Source: Sphingobium yanoikuyae (lineage in GTDB: Bacteria; Pseudomonadota; Alphaproteobacteria; Sphingomonadales; Sphingomonadaceae). From it: a DNA stretch of 64,000 nucleotides. Both the position numbers and the translations under genes were made by a program. The DNA lies in assembly GCF_013001025.1 (NCBI RefSeq), contig NZ_CP053021.1, positions 4,058,001 through 4,122,000 of the forward strand, given 5' to 3'. Below are positions 46,760-55,526 of the stretch, in pieces. The notes under the pieces are model-generated. The model made no database searches. It worked only from the letters and a program-made list of their open reading frames with translations, and was not told the DNA's origin. The first letter of the stretch is position 1. The number at the start of each line of letters is the position of its first letter.

Positions 46760-47584
46760 ATGAAACCCATGGACGCACCCTGCGTTTGTCACGAGAATGT
46801 CACCTTTTCCGCCCGGTTCAGGACAGAGTCTCTCGTGCCACCCTATGCCGATGCCATTGCCAGCTTCTGGAAGGGCCGCCTTGCCAGCGGTCCGCGCGCG
46901 TCCGCGCGCCCGTCGCTGTCGCATCTGCTGGGCAATGCCTCGGTGCCGTTCGACATCAACCGGACCAAGGCCCAGGCCGAACAACTGAGCCGCGCGATTC
47001 GCGGCGACGGGCGACACGTCCTGCTGGTGCCCGGCCTGATGGCGTCGGAACATCGCATGGAGCCGCTGCGCGCGATCCTCAACGCGGCGGGCTATCAGGC
47101 GCATGGCTGGGACATGGGCCGCAATTTCGGACCGCGCGCCGACACGCTGGAGAAGATCGACGCCCGCGTCGATGCGATCCGCCGGACAAGTGGCAAGCCG
47201 GTGACTTTGGTCGGCTGGAGCCTGGGCGGCCTTTATGCGCGCGAATATGCCAAGTTCGCGCGATCCAAGGTTGGCGGCGTGGTAACGATGGGTACGCCCT
47301 TTTCCGGCGATCCGCGCGCCAACCATGCCTGGCGCCTCTATCAGCTCGTGTCGGGCTTCCCGGTCGACACGCCCCCCTTCCCCTGCACCCGCGAGGAGAA
47401 GCCGCCGGTGCCGACCGTGGCACTCTGGTCGCAGCGCGACGGCGTGATCCTGCCCGAATGCGCAAGAGGCCGCGCCGGCGAGCGCGACCGCGCAATCGAG
47501 GTCGATTGCACCCATATGGGCTTCGCCGCAGCGCCGGAGGGGATCTTGGCCGTCGGCAAGGCGCTGGAGATGATGGCCGCCTGA
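46760..47584 (+). CDS. alpha/beta hydrolase fold protein
   Basis: The 274-residue protein has the hydrolase nucleophile elbow GWSLGGLYAREYAK (Ser in GxSxG), an oxyanion segment LLVPGLMASEHRMEPL before it, and candidate acid and base at SQRDGVILPE and DCTHMGF. A lipase or esterase is likely. The true start is unsure: the ATG at 46760 lacks a ribosome site, and an in-frame GTG at 46835 (VPPYADAIASFWKGRL) may be the real one. It sits alone, 36 bases after the mitofilin-like gene. Confidence 0.8.
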   Translation: MKPMDAPCVCHENVTFSARFRTESLVPPYADAIASFWKGRLASGPRASARPSLSHLLGNASVPFDINRTKAQAEQLSRAIRGDGRHVLLVPGLMASEHRMEPLRAILNAAGYQAHGWDMGRNFGPRADTLEKIDARVDAIRRTSGKPVTLVGWSLGGLYAREYAKFARSKVGGVVTMGTPFSGDPRANHAWRLYQLVSGFPVDTPPFPCTREEKPPVPTVALWSQRDGVILPECARGRAGERDRAIEVDCTHMGFAAAPEGILAVGKALEMMAA

Positions 47585-47588
47585 ACGG

Positions 47589-48038
47589 TCAGTAACGGAC
47601 TGGTTCGCCCTCCACCGTCAGCAGGCTGGGATCGGTCAGCCGCACATGGGTTTGATAATAATATTTTTCGGTCGGCCGGCCATCCGCCAGAAAATGAATT
47701 TTCACCCGCTTCGCTTCGCCGCGGACCGCGATGGTCTTGCCCGTCAGATATTGATCGAGTTCCGCACCGAAACGCTGTGCCAGTGCATCGGCCATGGCGC
47801 CGGGAATGGCGATCGTCAGGTTGCGGGGATCGCGATAATCCTGCTGAGAATTAAGATAGAACCAGCCGCCCTGGCGCCCAGCGGCGCGGACGGGCAGCTC
47901 GAACACCCCCTTCACCCCATCGGGGGCGACAGCCGCGGCATTCATCACCGCCTGTTCGGGAAAGATATTATAGGAAGCAGACGGCGCTGCGGCTCCCATG
48001 AGCAGCAGGCCGGACGACAGGATGAGAGCATAACGCAT
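47589..48038 (-). CDS. exported protein of unknown function
   Basis: The 149-residue product has a signal peptide (MRYALILSSGLLLMGAAAPSA) and a mature domain with FELPVRAAGRQGGWFYLNSQ, DYRDPRNLTIAIPGAM and GEAKRVKIHFLADGRPTEKYYY. The latter half reads like an OB-type beta domain, but I cannot name a family. The ATG at 48038 gives a clean signal peptide; the frame extends 16 residues further. It is likely periplasmic. Confidence 0.7.
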   Translation of the reverse strand: MRYALILSSGLLLMGAAAPSASYNIFPEQAVMNAAAVAPDGVKGVFELPVRAAGRQGGWFYLNSQQDYRDPRNLTIAIPGAMADALAQRFGAELDQYLTGKTIAVRGEAKRVKIHFLADGRPTEKYYYQTHVRLTDPSLLTVEGEPVRY

Positions 48039-48082
48039 CAGGCTGGCCTCCAGAATGGTCCGGTCCGGCCAGCCTAACCCGA

Positions 48083-49417
48083 TCAACCGGCCACCGCCAG
48101 CCTCTTCAACGCCTCGTCCCGGCCGATCAGGGGCAGGAGTTGGCCCATGTCGGGGCCGTGGTCCAGGCCGGTGAGGGCGCGGCGCAGGGGTTGGAACAGG
48201 GTCTTGCCCTTGCGGCCGGTTTCTTCCTTGAGTGCGCCGGTCAGCGTGCGCCAGATGTCGGCGTCGAAGGGGACGGCGGACAGGATGCGATGGGCGGCGG
48301 CGAGGAAATCGCGGTCTTCATCGGCTACCTCCGGCCCGTCGATCGGGCCGGTGACGATCTGCCACCAGTCGGCGGCGCCCGCGACCGTCTCCAGATTGGG
48401 GCGGATCGCGGCCCAGGCGGCGGCGTCCATGCCCGCGGGCAGGCGGTCGGCAACCGCTTCATAAGGAAGCGCGTGAACGATCTTCTGGTTGAGGCTCGCC
48501 AGTTCGGCTTCGTCGAAGCGCGCGGGGGCGCGGCCGAAATGGGCGAAGTCGAACGTCTCGATCAGCGGCGCACGGTCGGCGAAGGGCTCGATCGGCTGCG
48601 AGCTGCCGAGACGGGCGAGCAGCGACGCGATCGCGGCCGGCTCCAGACCGATCTCGCGGAAATGGGCGACGCCGAGCGAGCCGAGCCGCTTGGACAGCTT
48701 GCCCTCGCTGCCGGTCAGTAGCGCTTCGTGCGCGAAGGCAGGGAGCGACGCGCCGAGCGCGCTGAACATCTGGATCTGGGTCGCGGTGTTGGAGACATGA
48801 TCCTCGCCGCGCAGCACATGGGTGACGCCCATGTCGACATCGTCGATCACCGAGGGGAGCATGTAGAGCCATGAGCCATCGGCGCGGCGGATCACCGGGT
48901 CGGACAGCAATTTGGGGTCGAAGCGCTGCTCGCCACGGATCAGGTCGGTCCAGACGATCGGCTGCTCATGATCGAGCTTGAAGCGCCAGTGCGGCGTGCG
49001 CCCTTCGGCTTCATAAGCGGCGATCTGATCCGGGGTCAGCGCCAGGGCGGCGCGATCATAGACCGGCGGCAGGCCGCGGCCCAGCAGCACCTTGCGGCGC
49101 AGTTCCAGTTCCTGCTGGGTTTCATAGGCGGGGTAGACATGGCCCGAGGCCTTGAGCGCCGCGAACCGCGCTTCATAGAGAGCGAAGCGTTCGGACTGTT
49201 TTTCCTCGCCGTCCCAGTCGAGGCCGAGCCAACGCAGATCAGCCTTGATCGAGTCCGCATATTCGGGGCGCGAGCGCTCCAGATCGGTGTCGTCGAGGCG
49301 CAGCAGGAAACGGCCACCGGATTTGCGCGCCCACAGCCAGTTATGGAGCGCGGCGCGGATATTGCCGACATGGAGATGGCCGGTCGGCGACGGGGCGAAG
49401 CGGGTGATGACGGTCAT
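48083..49417 (-). CDS. gltX: glutamate-tRNA ligase
   Basis: GltX charges tRNA-Glu (and perhaps tRNA-Gln for later amidation). The 444-residue class I synthetase has FAPSPTGHLHVGNIRAALHNW (HIGH-like), RLDDTDLERSRPEY, LRGEDHVSNTATQI and KLSKRLGSLGVAHFR (KMSKS-like), with a helical C-terminal anticodon domain. Alphaproteobacteria often have two GltX copies; this is one of about normal length. It is followed upstream by a palindromic repeat. Confidence 0.95.
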   Translation of the reverse strand: MTVITRFAPSPTGHLHVGNIRAALHNWLWARKSGGRFLLRLDDTDLERSRPEYADSIKADLRWLGLDWDGEEKQSERFALYEARFAALKASGHVYPAYETQQELELRRKVLLGRGLPPVYDRAALALTPDQIAAYEAEGRTPHWRFKLDHEQPIVWTDLIRGEQRFDPKLLSDPVIRRADGSWLYMLPSVIDDVDMGVTHVLRGEDHVSNTATQIQMFSALGASLPAFAHEALLTGSEGKLSKRLGSLGVAHFREIGLEPAAIASLLARLGSSQPIEPFADRAPLIETFDFAHFGRAPARFDEAELASLNQKIVHALPYEAVADRLPAGMDAAAWAAIRPNLETVAGAADWWQIVTGPIDGPEVADEDRDFLAAAHRILSAVPFDADIWRTLTGALKEETGRKGKTLFQPLRRALTGLDHGPDMGQLLPLIGRDEALKRLAVAG

Positions 49418-49433
49418 AAATCCGGTCCTGAAC

Positions 49434-49509
49434 CCGTTCGGTTCGAGCTTGTCGAGAACAGTTCTCGACGACGCTTCTCGACACGCTTGAAGCGGCTCGA
49501 ACCGAACGG
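49434..49509. repeat. complex palindromic repeat, copy A
   Basis: CCGTTCGGTTCGAGC (49434-49448) and GCTCGAACCGAACGG (49495-49509) are exact 15-bp inverted arms. Inside are a second perfect 9-bp hairpin, GTCGAGAAC-A-GTTCTCGAC (49451-49469), and a further TTCTCGACACGCTTGAAGCG stretch. The unit lies in the gap between the gltX start and the nadE end and shares its consensus with a copy at 58506. Confidence 0.7.
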
Positions 49510-49519
49510 CCTGAATTAC

Positions 49520-51181
49520 TTATACGCTGCGGAAGGCGTTGGTGATCGGGTAGCGGCGGTCGCGGCCGAAATTGCGGATACCCAGCTTCACGCCGGGCGG
49601 CGACTGGCGACGCTTATATTCGGCGATGTAGAGCAGATGCTCGATCCGGGTGACGACCGCCTTGTCGAAGCCGCGCTCGACCAGCTGGGCCACCGACAAT
49701 TCCTCCTCGACCAGGCCATAGAGGATCGGATCCAGCACCTCATAGGGCGGCAGGCTGTCCTCATCCTTCTGATTGTCGCGCAGTTCGGCGCTGGGCGGCT
49801 TGCTGATGACGCGTTCGGGCATCACCGGGCCGGCCGGGCCGAAGCCTTCGCCGAGCGAGGGCATATTGTCGTTGCGCCAGCGGCAGAGGTCGAACACCGT
49901 CGTCTTGTACGCGTCCTTCAACACCGAATAGCCGCCCGCCATGTCGCCATAGATGGTGGCATAGCCGACCGACATCTCGCTCTTGTTGCCGGTGGTCAGC
50001 AGCATATGGCCGAACTTGTTGGAGAGGGCCATCAGGGTGAGGCCGCGAATGCGCGACTGGATATTCTCTTCGGTGAGGTCGCGCGCCTTGCCCTCGAACA
50101 CCGGGGCCAGCATCGTGTCGAAGGCGGAAACCGCCGGTTCGATCGGGATGGTGTCATAGCGGACGCCGAGCAGGCGGGCGCATTCAACCGCGTCATCCAG
50201 GCTTTCCTGGCTGGTGAAGCGCGAGGGCATCATCACGCACCACACCCGGTCGGCGCCCAGCGCATCGACCGCAACGGCGGCGGACAAGGCGGAATCGATG
50301 CCTCCCGACAGGCCCAGGACGACGCCGGGGAAGCGGTTGCGGTTCACATAGTCGCGCAGGCCCAACACCATCGCATTATAGATGTCGGCCGGGCGCGGAT
50401 CGAGTGCATGACGCTCGCCGGGCAGGCAGACCCACTGGCCGTCCCATTTCTCCCACTGGGTCAGCACCAGCTTTTCTTCCCAGTCGGGCAGTTGCTGGGC
50501 GATGGAGAGGTCGCCGTTCATGACGAAGGAGGCGCCGTCGAACACCAGTTCGTCCTGGCCGCCGACGCGGTTGAGATAGACGAGCGGCAGGCCGGTTTCG
50601 CGCACGCGGGTGCCGGCGACGACGTTCAGGCGGCGATCATCCTTGTCGACCTCGAACGGGCTGCCATTGGGGCTGATCAATATTTCCGCGCCCTCGGCTC
50701 GCAGATGGGCGGTGACGAAGGGGAACCAGATATCCTCGCAGATCGGCACGCCGATCTTCACGCCGCGAAACTCGATCGGCGCGGGCAGCGGGCCGGGCGC
50801 GAACAGGCGCTTTTCGTCGAACGTGCCGTAATTGGGCAGTTCGCGCTTCTGGCGGATCGCGGTGACGGCGCCATTTTCGATCAGGGCGACGACGTTGAAC
50901 AGCACGCCCTGTGAGGCGACAACGGTGCCGACCAGCATCGCCGGGCCGCCATCGGCGCTTTCCTGCGCCAGCCGGTCGAGATGATAATTGGCCTGGTCGA
51001 GCAGGGCAGGCTTGAGCACCAGATCCTCGGGCGGATAGCCGATCAGTTGCAGTTCGGGATAGACGATCAGGTCCGCGCCCTTGGCGCGGGCGCGCCATTC
51101 CAGCATGGCGTCGGCATTGGCCCTGGGGTCGCCCATCGTCTGGGTCATCTGGGCGAGCGCGATCACGAGTTTGTCGGTCAT
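49520..51181 (-). CDS. nadE: glutamine-dependent NAD+ synthetase
   Basis: The enzyme amidates nicotinic acid adenine dinucleotide. The 553-residue protein has an N-terminal nitrilase-type glutaminase domain (about 1-250; Glu in [11 protein letters not shown], Lys in [10 protein letters not shown] and Cys in [12 protein letters not shown]) and a C-terminal ATP-pyrophosphatase domain with [39 protein letters not shown] and the final [20 protein letters not shown]. It is divergent from prs; the gap holds hairpins. Confidence 0.95.
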   Translation of the reverse strand: MTDKLVIALAQMTQTMGDPRANADAMLEWRARAKGADLIVYPELQLIGYPPEDLVLKPALLDQANYHLDRLAQESADGGPAMLVGTVVASQGVLFNVVALIENGAVTAIRQKRELPNYGTFDEKRLFAPGPLPAPIEFRGVKIGVPICEDIWFPFVTAHLRAEGAEILISPNGSPFEVDKDDRRLNVVAGTRVRETGLPLVYLNRVGGQDELVFDGASFVMNGDLSIAQQLPDWEEKLVLTQWEKWDGQWVCLPGERHALDPRPADIYNAMVLGLRDYVNRNRFPGVVLGLSGGIDSALSAAVAVDALGADRVWCVMMPSRFTSQESLDDAVECARLLGVRYDTIPIEPAVSAFDTMLAPVFEGKARDLTEENIQSRIRGLTLMALSNKFGHMLLTTGNKSEMSVGYATIYGDMAGGYSVLKDAYKTTVFDLCRWRNDNMPSLGEGFGPAGPVMPERVISKPPSAELRDNQKDEDSLPPYEVLDPILYGLVEEELSVAQLVERGFDKAVVTRIEHLLYIAEYKRRQSPPGVKLGIRNFGRDRRYPITNAFRSV

Positions 51182-51193
51182 GCACCGCGCCCT

Positions 51194-51224
51194 AGAGCAT
51201 TTTGCCTATTTGCGAAAATGCTCT
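51194..51224. repeat. first inverted repeat in the nadE-prs gap
   Basis: AGAGCATTTT (51194-51203) and AAAATGCTCT (51215-51224) are perfect 10-bp arms around 11 bases. The stem holds the same GCATTTT core as the next repeat. Confidence 0.6.
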
Positions 51225-51235
51225 GTTTTCCGATG

Positions 51236-51315
51236 CCGCATTTTCGAACCGAACACCCGCTTCGCGCGTGTTCTGAAAATGCGGGGGCCATTTTGTCGCA
51301 GGGCGCAAAAGCGCC
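51236..51315. repeat. nested hairpins in the nadE-prs gap
   Basis: CCGCATTTTC (51236-51245) and GAAAATGCGG (51275-51284) enclose a second stem, GAACAC (51251-51256) with GTGTTC (51268-51273). Shortly after lies GGCGC-AAAA-GCGCC (51302-51315). The group lies between divergent genes, so it is probably regulatory or a repeat element rather than a simple terminator. Confidence 0.55.
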
Positions 51316-51403
51316 TTTCCACATGGGACATGCGCCGCTAAAGGGGCCGCGTTTCGCGCATCGTCATCAATTCGTCACGCCAATTAGCCTGGGGATTTTC
51401 GCC

Positions 51404-52339
51404 ATGAAACTCATGACCGGCAATTCGAACAAGCCGCTCGCGGCCGCCATCGCCGACTATATCGAAATCCCCCTGACCGAGGCCAGCGTCCGCCGCTTTG
51501 CCGACGAAGAAGTTTTCGTGGAAATTCATGAGAATGTCCGCGGCGAAGACGTGTTCGTGATCCAGTCGACGGCCTATCCGACCAACGACAATCTGATGGA
51601 ATTGCTGATCATGATCGATGCGCTCAAGCGCGCGTCGGCCAAGCGAATCACCGCCGTCGTCCCCTATTTCGGCTATGCCCGCCAGGACCGTAAGCCCGGC
51701 CCGCGCACGCCGATCAGCGCCAAGCTGGTCGCCAACCTGATCACCACCGCCGGCGCCGACCGCGTCCTCTCGGTCGATCTCCATGCCGGCCAGATCCAGG
51801 GCTTCTTCGATATCCCGACCGACAATCTGTTCGGCGCCCCGGTGATGTCGGCCGATATCCAGGCCCGTTTCGGCGACAAGAATATCATGGTCGTGTCGCC
51901 CGACGTCGGCGGCGTGGTGCGCGCCCGTGCGCTCGCCAAGCGGCTCGACAACGCCCCGCTCGCGATCGTCGACAAGCGCCGCGAGCGCGCCGGCGAGTCG
52001 GAAGTGATGAACATCATCGGCGACGTGAAGGGCCGTTTCTGCATCCTGATCGACGATATCGTCGATTCGGCCGGCACGCTGTGCAACGCCGCCGCCGCGC
52101 TGAAGGCACAGGGCGCCGAGGAAGTCGTCGCCTATGTCAGCCATGGCGTGCTGTCGGGCGGTGCGGTCGCCCGTGTCGAGGCGTCGGAACTGCTGGAACT
52201 GGTCATCACCGACTCGATCCAGGGCACCGATGCGGTGAACGATGCCAAGCGCATCCGCCACCTGCCGATCGCCCCGCTGCTGGGCGAAGCGATCAAGCGC
52301 ATCGCCGACGAAAGCTCGGTGTCGAGCCTGTTCGACTGA
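51404..52339 (+). CDS. prs: ribose-phosphate pyrophosphokinase
   Basis: Prs makes PRPP for nucleotides, NAD, histidine and tryptophan. The 311-residue protein has [20 protein letters not shown], the flexible-loop region [49 protein letters not shown] and the PRPP-binding loop [17 protein letters not shown]. The ATG at 51404 suits the family and has a GGGGA site; the open frame before it is a shadow. The neighbouring NAD synthetase gene also depends on PRPP-derived precursors. Confidence 0.96.
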   Translation: MKLMTGNSNKPLAAAIADYIEIPLTEASVRRFADEEVFVEIHENVRGEDVFVIQSTAYPTNDNLMELLIMIDALKRASAKRITAVVPYFGYARQDRKPGPRTPISAKLVANLITTAGADRVLSVDLHAGQIQGFFDIPTDNLFGAPVMSADIQARFGDKNIMVVSPDVGGVVRARALAKRLDNAPLAIVDKRRERAGESEVMNIIGDVKGRFCILIDDIVDSAGTLCNAAAALKAQGAEEVVAYVSHGVLSGGAVARVEASELLELVITDSIQGTDAVNDAKRIRHLPIAPLLGEAIKRIADESSVSSLFD

Positions 52340-52398
52340 TCGCGACAATGGGGGGAGGCAGCCGGTCGGTTGCCTGTCCTTTGGCGGTCACAGACCCA

Positions 52399-52430
52399 CG
52401 CCGGTCGAGCCTCGCTCGGCCGGCGTTGTC
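52399..52430 (+). terminator. hairpin terminator after prs
   Basis: CGCCGGTCGAGC (52399-52410), a 3-base loop and GCTCGGCCGGCG (52414-52425) make a 12-bp stem with one G-T wobble, followed by TTGTC. Confidence 0.7.
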
Positions 52431-52440
52431 GTATTTGACG

Positions 52441-52677
52441 TCAGTGCGTCGGGAACAGGATGATCGGCAGGGCGAAGACGAGGGCCAGGCCGGAGACGAT
52501 GCGCTGGCCGCGCGAGATGCCCAAGGGCAGGTCGCGCCAGACCATCGGGCAGGCGAGCAGGGCGAAGACGACGAGGATGTTGGAGATCGCCACCGATCCG
52601 CCGATCGGCATGTCCTGCCGCAGCGCGAGGCCCGCGAACAGGCAGATGAAGCTCAAGATCCAGCCAACCAGCGCCAT
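52441..52677 (-). CDS. small membrane protein of 78 residues
   Basis: The product has three hydrophobic segments (about 4-22, 28-47, 58-76) with short polar loops, so it is a small polytopic inner-membrane protein. No family is recognised. The ATG at 52677 is preceded by AAAGGGGG on the coding strand. It is convergent with prs. Confidence 0.65.
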   Translation of the reverse strand: MALVGWILSFICLFAGLALRQDMPIGGSVAISNILVVFALLACPMVWRDLPLGISRGQRIVSGLALVFALPIILFPTH

Positions 52678-52726
52678 GACGGCCCCCTTTCCCTTGGGAG
52701 GCTAGAACGGCACGGTTTCCAAAAGC

Positions 52727-53167
52727 TTAATCACCGTCTTCGGGGATAGGCTCCCAGGGATCATAGCTGCCGAAGCTCCACACATTCCCCTCGGGATCGA
52801 GCGCGGTATAGCCGCGCCCCGGATAGCCCGGATTGTCATGCGGTTCGTCGACCACCACCGCGCCTTCGTTGCGGGCATGGAGGCAATGGGCGTCGACATC
52901 GGGCACGACCATGTAGACGCAGGCGGTGATGCCGCCGAGGTCGCGGACCGTCGACCAGGTGTAGAGCGACTCGCCCTCCATATCCTTGACGCTGCCCAGC
53001 ATCACCATGCCCTCGCCCAGCACCAGCTGGGCATGATGGATGATGCTGTTGTCGAGATCGTCGGGATAGACGGCATGCCGCTCGAAGCCGAAGGCGGCGC
53101 ACAGGAAATCGATGGCGGCGGGCGCATCGGCATAGCGCAGGCACGGGATGACGGGTGAACCGGGCAT
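52727..53167 (-). CDS. VOC family protein (glyoxalase/bleomycin resistance-like)
   Basis: The 146-residue protein is a two-module vicinal-oxygen-chelate fold. It opens with PVIPCLRYADAPAAIDFLCAAFGF, has MVMLGSVKD in the middle and a second module ending in GYTALDPEGNVWSFGSYDP, the typical YxxxDPxGNxWxF ending. Metal-binding His and Glu positions are not certain, so catalysis cannot be claimed. A TCTCTCC/GGAGAGA site precedes it on the coding strand. It is divergent from hisN. Confidence 0.85.
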   Translation of the reverse strand: MPGSPVIPCLRYADAPAAIDFLCAAFGFERHAVYPDDLDNSIIHHAQLVLGEGMVMLGSVKDMEGESLYTWSTVRDLGGITACVYMVVPDVDAHCLHARNEGAVVVDEPHDNPGYPGRGYTALDPEGNVWSFGSYDPWEPIPEDGD

Positions 53168-53181
53168 CTTTCCTCTCTCCT

Positions 53182-53208
53182 TTCGGTGAATCGGGCCTTC
53201 GGTGAATC
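53182..53208. repeat. short direct repeat in the VOC-hisN gap
   Basis: TTCGGTGAATC occurs at 53182-53192 and again at 53198-53208, 16 bases apart, inside the 216-base gap between the divergent VOC and hisN genes. Copy 1 lies 15-25 bases before the VOC start codon. It may be a local duplication or paired sites. Confidence 0.4.
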
Positions 53209-53383
53209 AGGATGGCGAAGTCTGGACCTTGATCGCTTCAGGCTGAACCGGCCCGACGTGTGAATCAAGGCCCAGAATCACAGAATAGCGCCCGATCCCC
53301 GCCATCGATGAAGGCGGCAAGCGCTCCCCCCTCAGATGATCGGGCTCTAGCCTAGCGCGCGCCGACCGGCTAGGCGAAGGGGC

Positions 53384-54211
53384 ATGACGACCCGCGATGA
53401 CCTGGCCCTTGCCAACCGCCTTGCCGACGCCGCCGGCGCCGCCATCCGCCCCTTTTTCCGCGCGCGCTACGATCTGGAGATCAAGGCCGACAAGTCGCCG
53501 GTGACGGAGGCCGACCGCGCCGCCGAAGCCGCGATCCGCGCGATCCTGGAAAAGGAACGGCCGAACGACGGCATCATCGGCGAGGAATATGGATCGGTCC
53601 GCACCGATGCCGAGCGGGTGTGGATATTGGATCCGATCGACGGCACGCGCAGCTTCATCGCCGGGCGGCCGATCTTCGGCACGCTGATCGCGCTGACGCA
53701 AGGCAGCTGGCCGACGATCGGCATCATCGACCAGCCGATCGCGCAGGAACGCTGGGCCGGGATGAGCGGCCAGCCCACCACCTTCAACGGCAAGCCGGTG
53801 CGCACCCGCGCCTGCAAGGCGCTGGAAGGCGCCGGCATCGCCACCACCAGCCCGCATCTGTTCGCGCAAGGTGACGTGCCCCATTATATGGCGCTGGTCG
53901 GCGCCGTGTCGGGCGGATCGCCGCGGCAGGGGCCGGTCTATGGCGGCGACTGCTATAATTATGGCCTGCTGGCCTCGGGCTTCCTCGACATCGTCATCGA
54001 ATCCGGGCTGCAAAGCTATGACTTCGCCGCTCTGGTGCCGGTGGTCGAGGGCGCGGGCGGCCTGATGTGCGACTGGAATGGCGAGCCACTGACCGCCGAC
54101 AGCGAAGGCCATGTGCTGGCGCTGGGCGATCCGGCACGGCTGGAGGATGTGCTGGAGGCGATCCACGGCGCGGGTGACGCGCATGACCATGAGCATCATC
54201 ACGATCATTGA
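53384..54211 (+). CDS. hisN: histidinol-phosphatase, inositol monophosphatase family
   Basis: The 275-residue Mg-dependent phosphatase has the IMPase metal sites GEEYG, WILDPIDGTRSFIAGRPIFG and LQSYDFAALVPVVEGAGG. The RSFIxGxPxFGTLIAL block matches HisN-type histidinol phosphatases better than SuhB, so histidine synthesis is the likely role. The C-terminus carries an unusual His-rich tail HDHEHHHDH that could bind metal. The ATG at 53384 follows GAAGGGGC. Confidence 0.88.
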   Translation: MTTRDDLALANRLADAAGAAIRPFFRARYDLEIKADKSPVTEADRAAEAAIRAILEKERPNDGIIGEEYGSVRTDAERVWILDPIDGTRSFIAGRPIFGTLIALTQGSWPTIGIIDQPIAQERWAGMSGQPTTFNGKPVRTRACKALEGAGIATTSPHLFAQGDVPHYMALVGAVSGGSPRQGPVYGGDCYNYGLLASGFLDIVIESGLQSYDFAALVPVVEGAGGLMCDWNGEPLTADSEGHVLALGDPARLEDVLEAIHGAGDAHDHEHHHDH

Positions 54212-54220
54212 GTGTGAGTT

Positions 54221-54508
54221 ATGAAGCGCAGGTCAGTGATCCGAGCTTTGGGATTGGCGCTTCCATTTGCCTTGGCAATCGGAGGATGTGATCACCGGCT
54301 GCCGTTTTCGCCTGAGCTCTTCGAAAAGGCGAAGAAGCAGTGTGGTGCGCGGGATGCCTATATTTTGCCGGATTATCCGAAAGCCATCGCCTTTCACGGC
54401 GCTTCGGTCGATCATGAAAAGCAGGCCAAGTGCCTGAAGGACAAATTGCGAGAGACGGATATGGAGCAAATCATCCTGATCAGCTCGCAAATGTACGTCA
54501 CTCCTTAA
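54221..54508 (+). CDS. small putative lipoprotein, low G+C
   Basis: The 95-residue product has a lipoprotein signal ([23 protein letters not shown], written here over two stretches: a basic [11 protein letters not shown] start and lipobox IGGC). The mature part has [21 protein letters not shown] and [12 protein letters not shown], with two further cysteines that may form a disulfide. By my hand count the gene is about 52% G+C, well below its neighbours, and its codon choice looks foreign. It starts 9 bases after hisN. No family is recognised. Confidence 0.68.
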   Translation: MKRRSVIRALGLALPFALAIGGCDHRLPFSPELFEKAKKQCGARDAYILPDYPKAIAFHGASVDHEKQAKCLKDKLRETDMEQIILISSQMYVTP

Positions 54509-55041
54509 TCCCCCGCCAACGCATCCCTGACGGCAGCATCGTAGAGGGCGCGATTGTCTTCGTCGAAGCAGACGAAGAGGATTTGGTCGAAGGCGTCGGG
54601 ATCGCGGTGCAGCACCTCGACCACGGCGCGGGCGGCGACCTTGGCTGCTTGCGCCTTGGGGTAGCCATAGACGCCGGTCGAGATTGCCGGGAAGGCGACC
54701 CTGCGCAGGCCATGATGGCGGGCGAGCGAGAGGCTGTGGCTGTAGCAGCTGGCGAGCAGGTCGCGCTCGCTTTGATTGCCGCCCTGCCAAAGCGGGCCGA
54801 CGCTGTGGATGACGTAGCGGGCCGGCAGCCGATAGCCGCGCGTGATCCGCGCCTCGCCGGTCGGGCAGCAGCCGATGCCCCGACATTCCTCCAGCAGGTC
54901 CGGCCCGGCGGCGCGGTGGATCGCGCCATCCACGCCGCCGCCGCCGAGCAGGCTGTTATTGGCAGCGTTGACGATCGCGTCGACCGCGCAACGGGTGATG
55001 TCGCCCGTCACTACCTCCCAGCGCGTCGTCCCGACCATCAT
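54505..55041 (-). CDS. macrodomain protein, O-acetyl-ADP-ribose deacetylase-like
   Basis: The 178-residue product has the macrodomain ADP-ribose site [34 protein letters not shown] and [17 protein letters not shown], close to YmdB-type O-acetyl-ADP-ribose deacetylases. Such enzymes remove ADP-ribose signals or by-products of sirtuins. Two adjacent ATGs (55041 and 55038) can start it, the upper one 4 bases after the VOC stop, so the two genes are an operon. Its 3' end overlaps the lipoprotein stop by 4 bases (convergent). Confidence 0.88.
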   Translation of the reverse strand: MMVGTTRWEVVTGDITRCAVDAIVNAANNSLLGGGGVDGAIHRAAGPDLLEECRGIGCCPTGEARITRGYRLPARYVIHSVGPLWQGGNQSERDLLASCYSHSLSLARHHGLRRVAFPAISTGVYGYPKAQAAKVAARAVVEVLHRDPDAFDQILFVCFDEDNRALYDAAVRDALAGD

Positions 55042-55045
55042 CGCG

Positions 55046-55459
55046 TCAGTCCCTGATCGGCCCGCCGATCGACCAGACATGGCCGAAGGGATCGGTGAGC
55101 TGGCCATAGCGGGCGCCCCAAAACTGATTGTCGATCGGGAAGCGGATCGCCCCGCCGGCGGCCACCGTGCGATTCCACCAGCGATCGGCATCGTCCACTT
55201 CCAGATGCAGCGTGACCGCCGCCGGCTTTTCCGCCGTGGCACCGCCGCACATTTCGGGAAAATGATCGTTCAGCATCAGCCCGCCATCATTGACCGTCAG
55301 ATGGGCGTGCATGATCCGCGTGCTATCCTCTTCCAGATGGCGGCTCTGTTCGGTGGCGCCGAAGGCAGCGGTGTAGAAGGCGATGGCGTCGGCGGCCTTG
55401 CCGTCGGCGATGGTCAGATGGGGCGTGACCCCTGGCAGGACGAACGACGTGTCGCTCAT
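55046..55459 (-). CDS. VOC family protein (PhnB-like)
   Basis: The 137-residue protein opens with [25 protein letters not shown] and ends with [21 protein letters not shown]. The repeated betaalphabeta modules and the [13 protein letters not shown] ending match the PhnB/3-demethylubiquinone-type group of VOC proteins, which often lack enzyme activity. GAGAGGATC precedes the ATG at 55459. It is followed directly by the macrodomain gene on the same strand. Confidence 0.85.
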   Translation of the reverse strand: MSDTSFVLPGVTPHLTIADGKAADAIAFYTAAFGATEQSRHLEEDSTRIMHAHLTVNDGGLMLNDHFPEMCGGATAEKPAAVTLHLEVDDADRWWNRTVAAGGAIRFPIDNQFWGARYGQLTDPFGHVWSIGGPIRD

Positions 55460-55526
55460 GATCCTCTCCTCGCGTCGACCCCTGATCGAGTCGGCAGGGC
55501 CGCAGGATAGGCCCGACGCATGACGT

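Noticed and set aside
48968..50914. A 648-residue plus-strand frame across gltX and nadE.
   Set aside because: It spans a palindromic repeat and two definite genes on the other strand; no motif is present.
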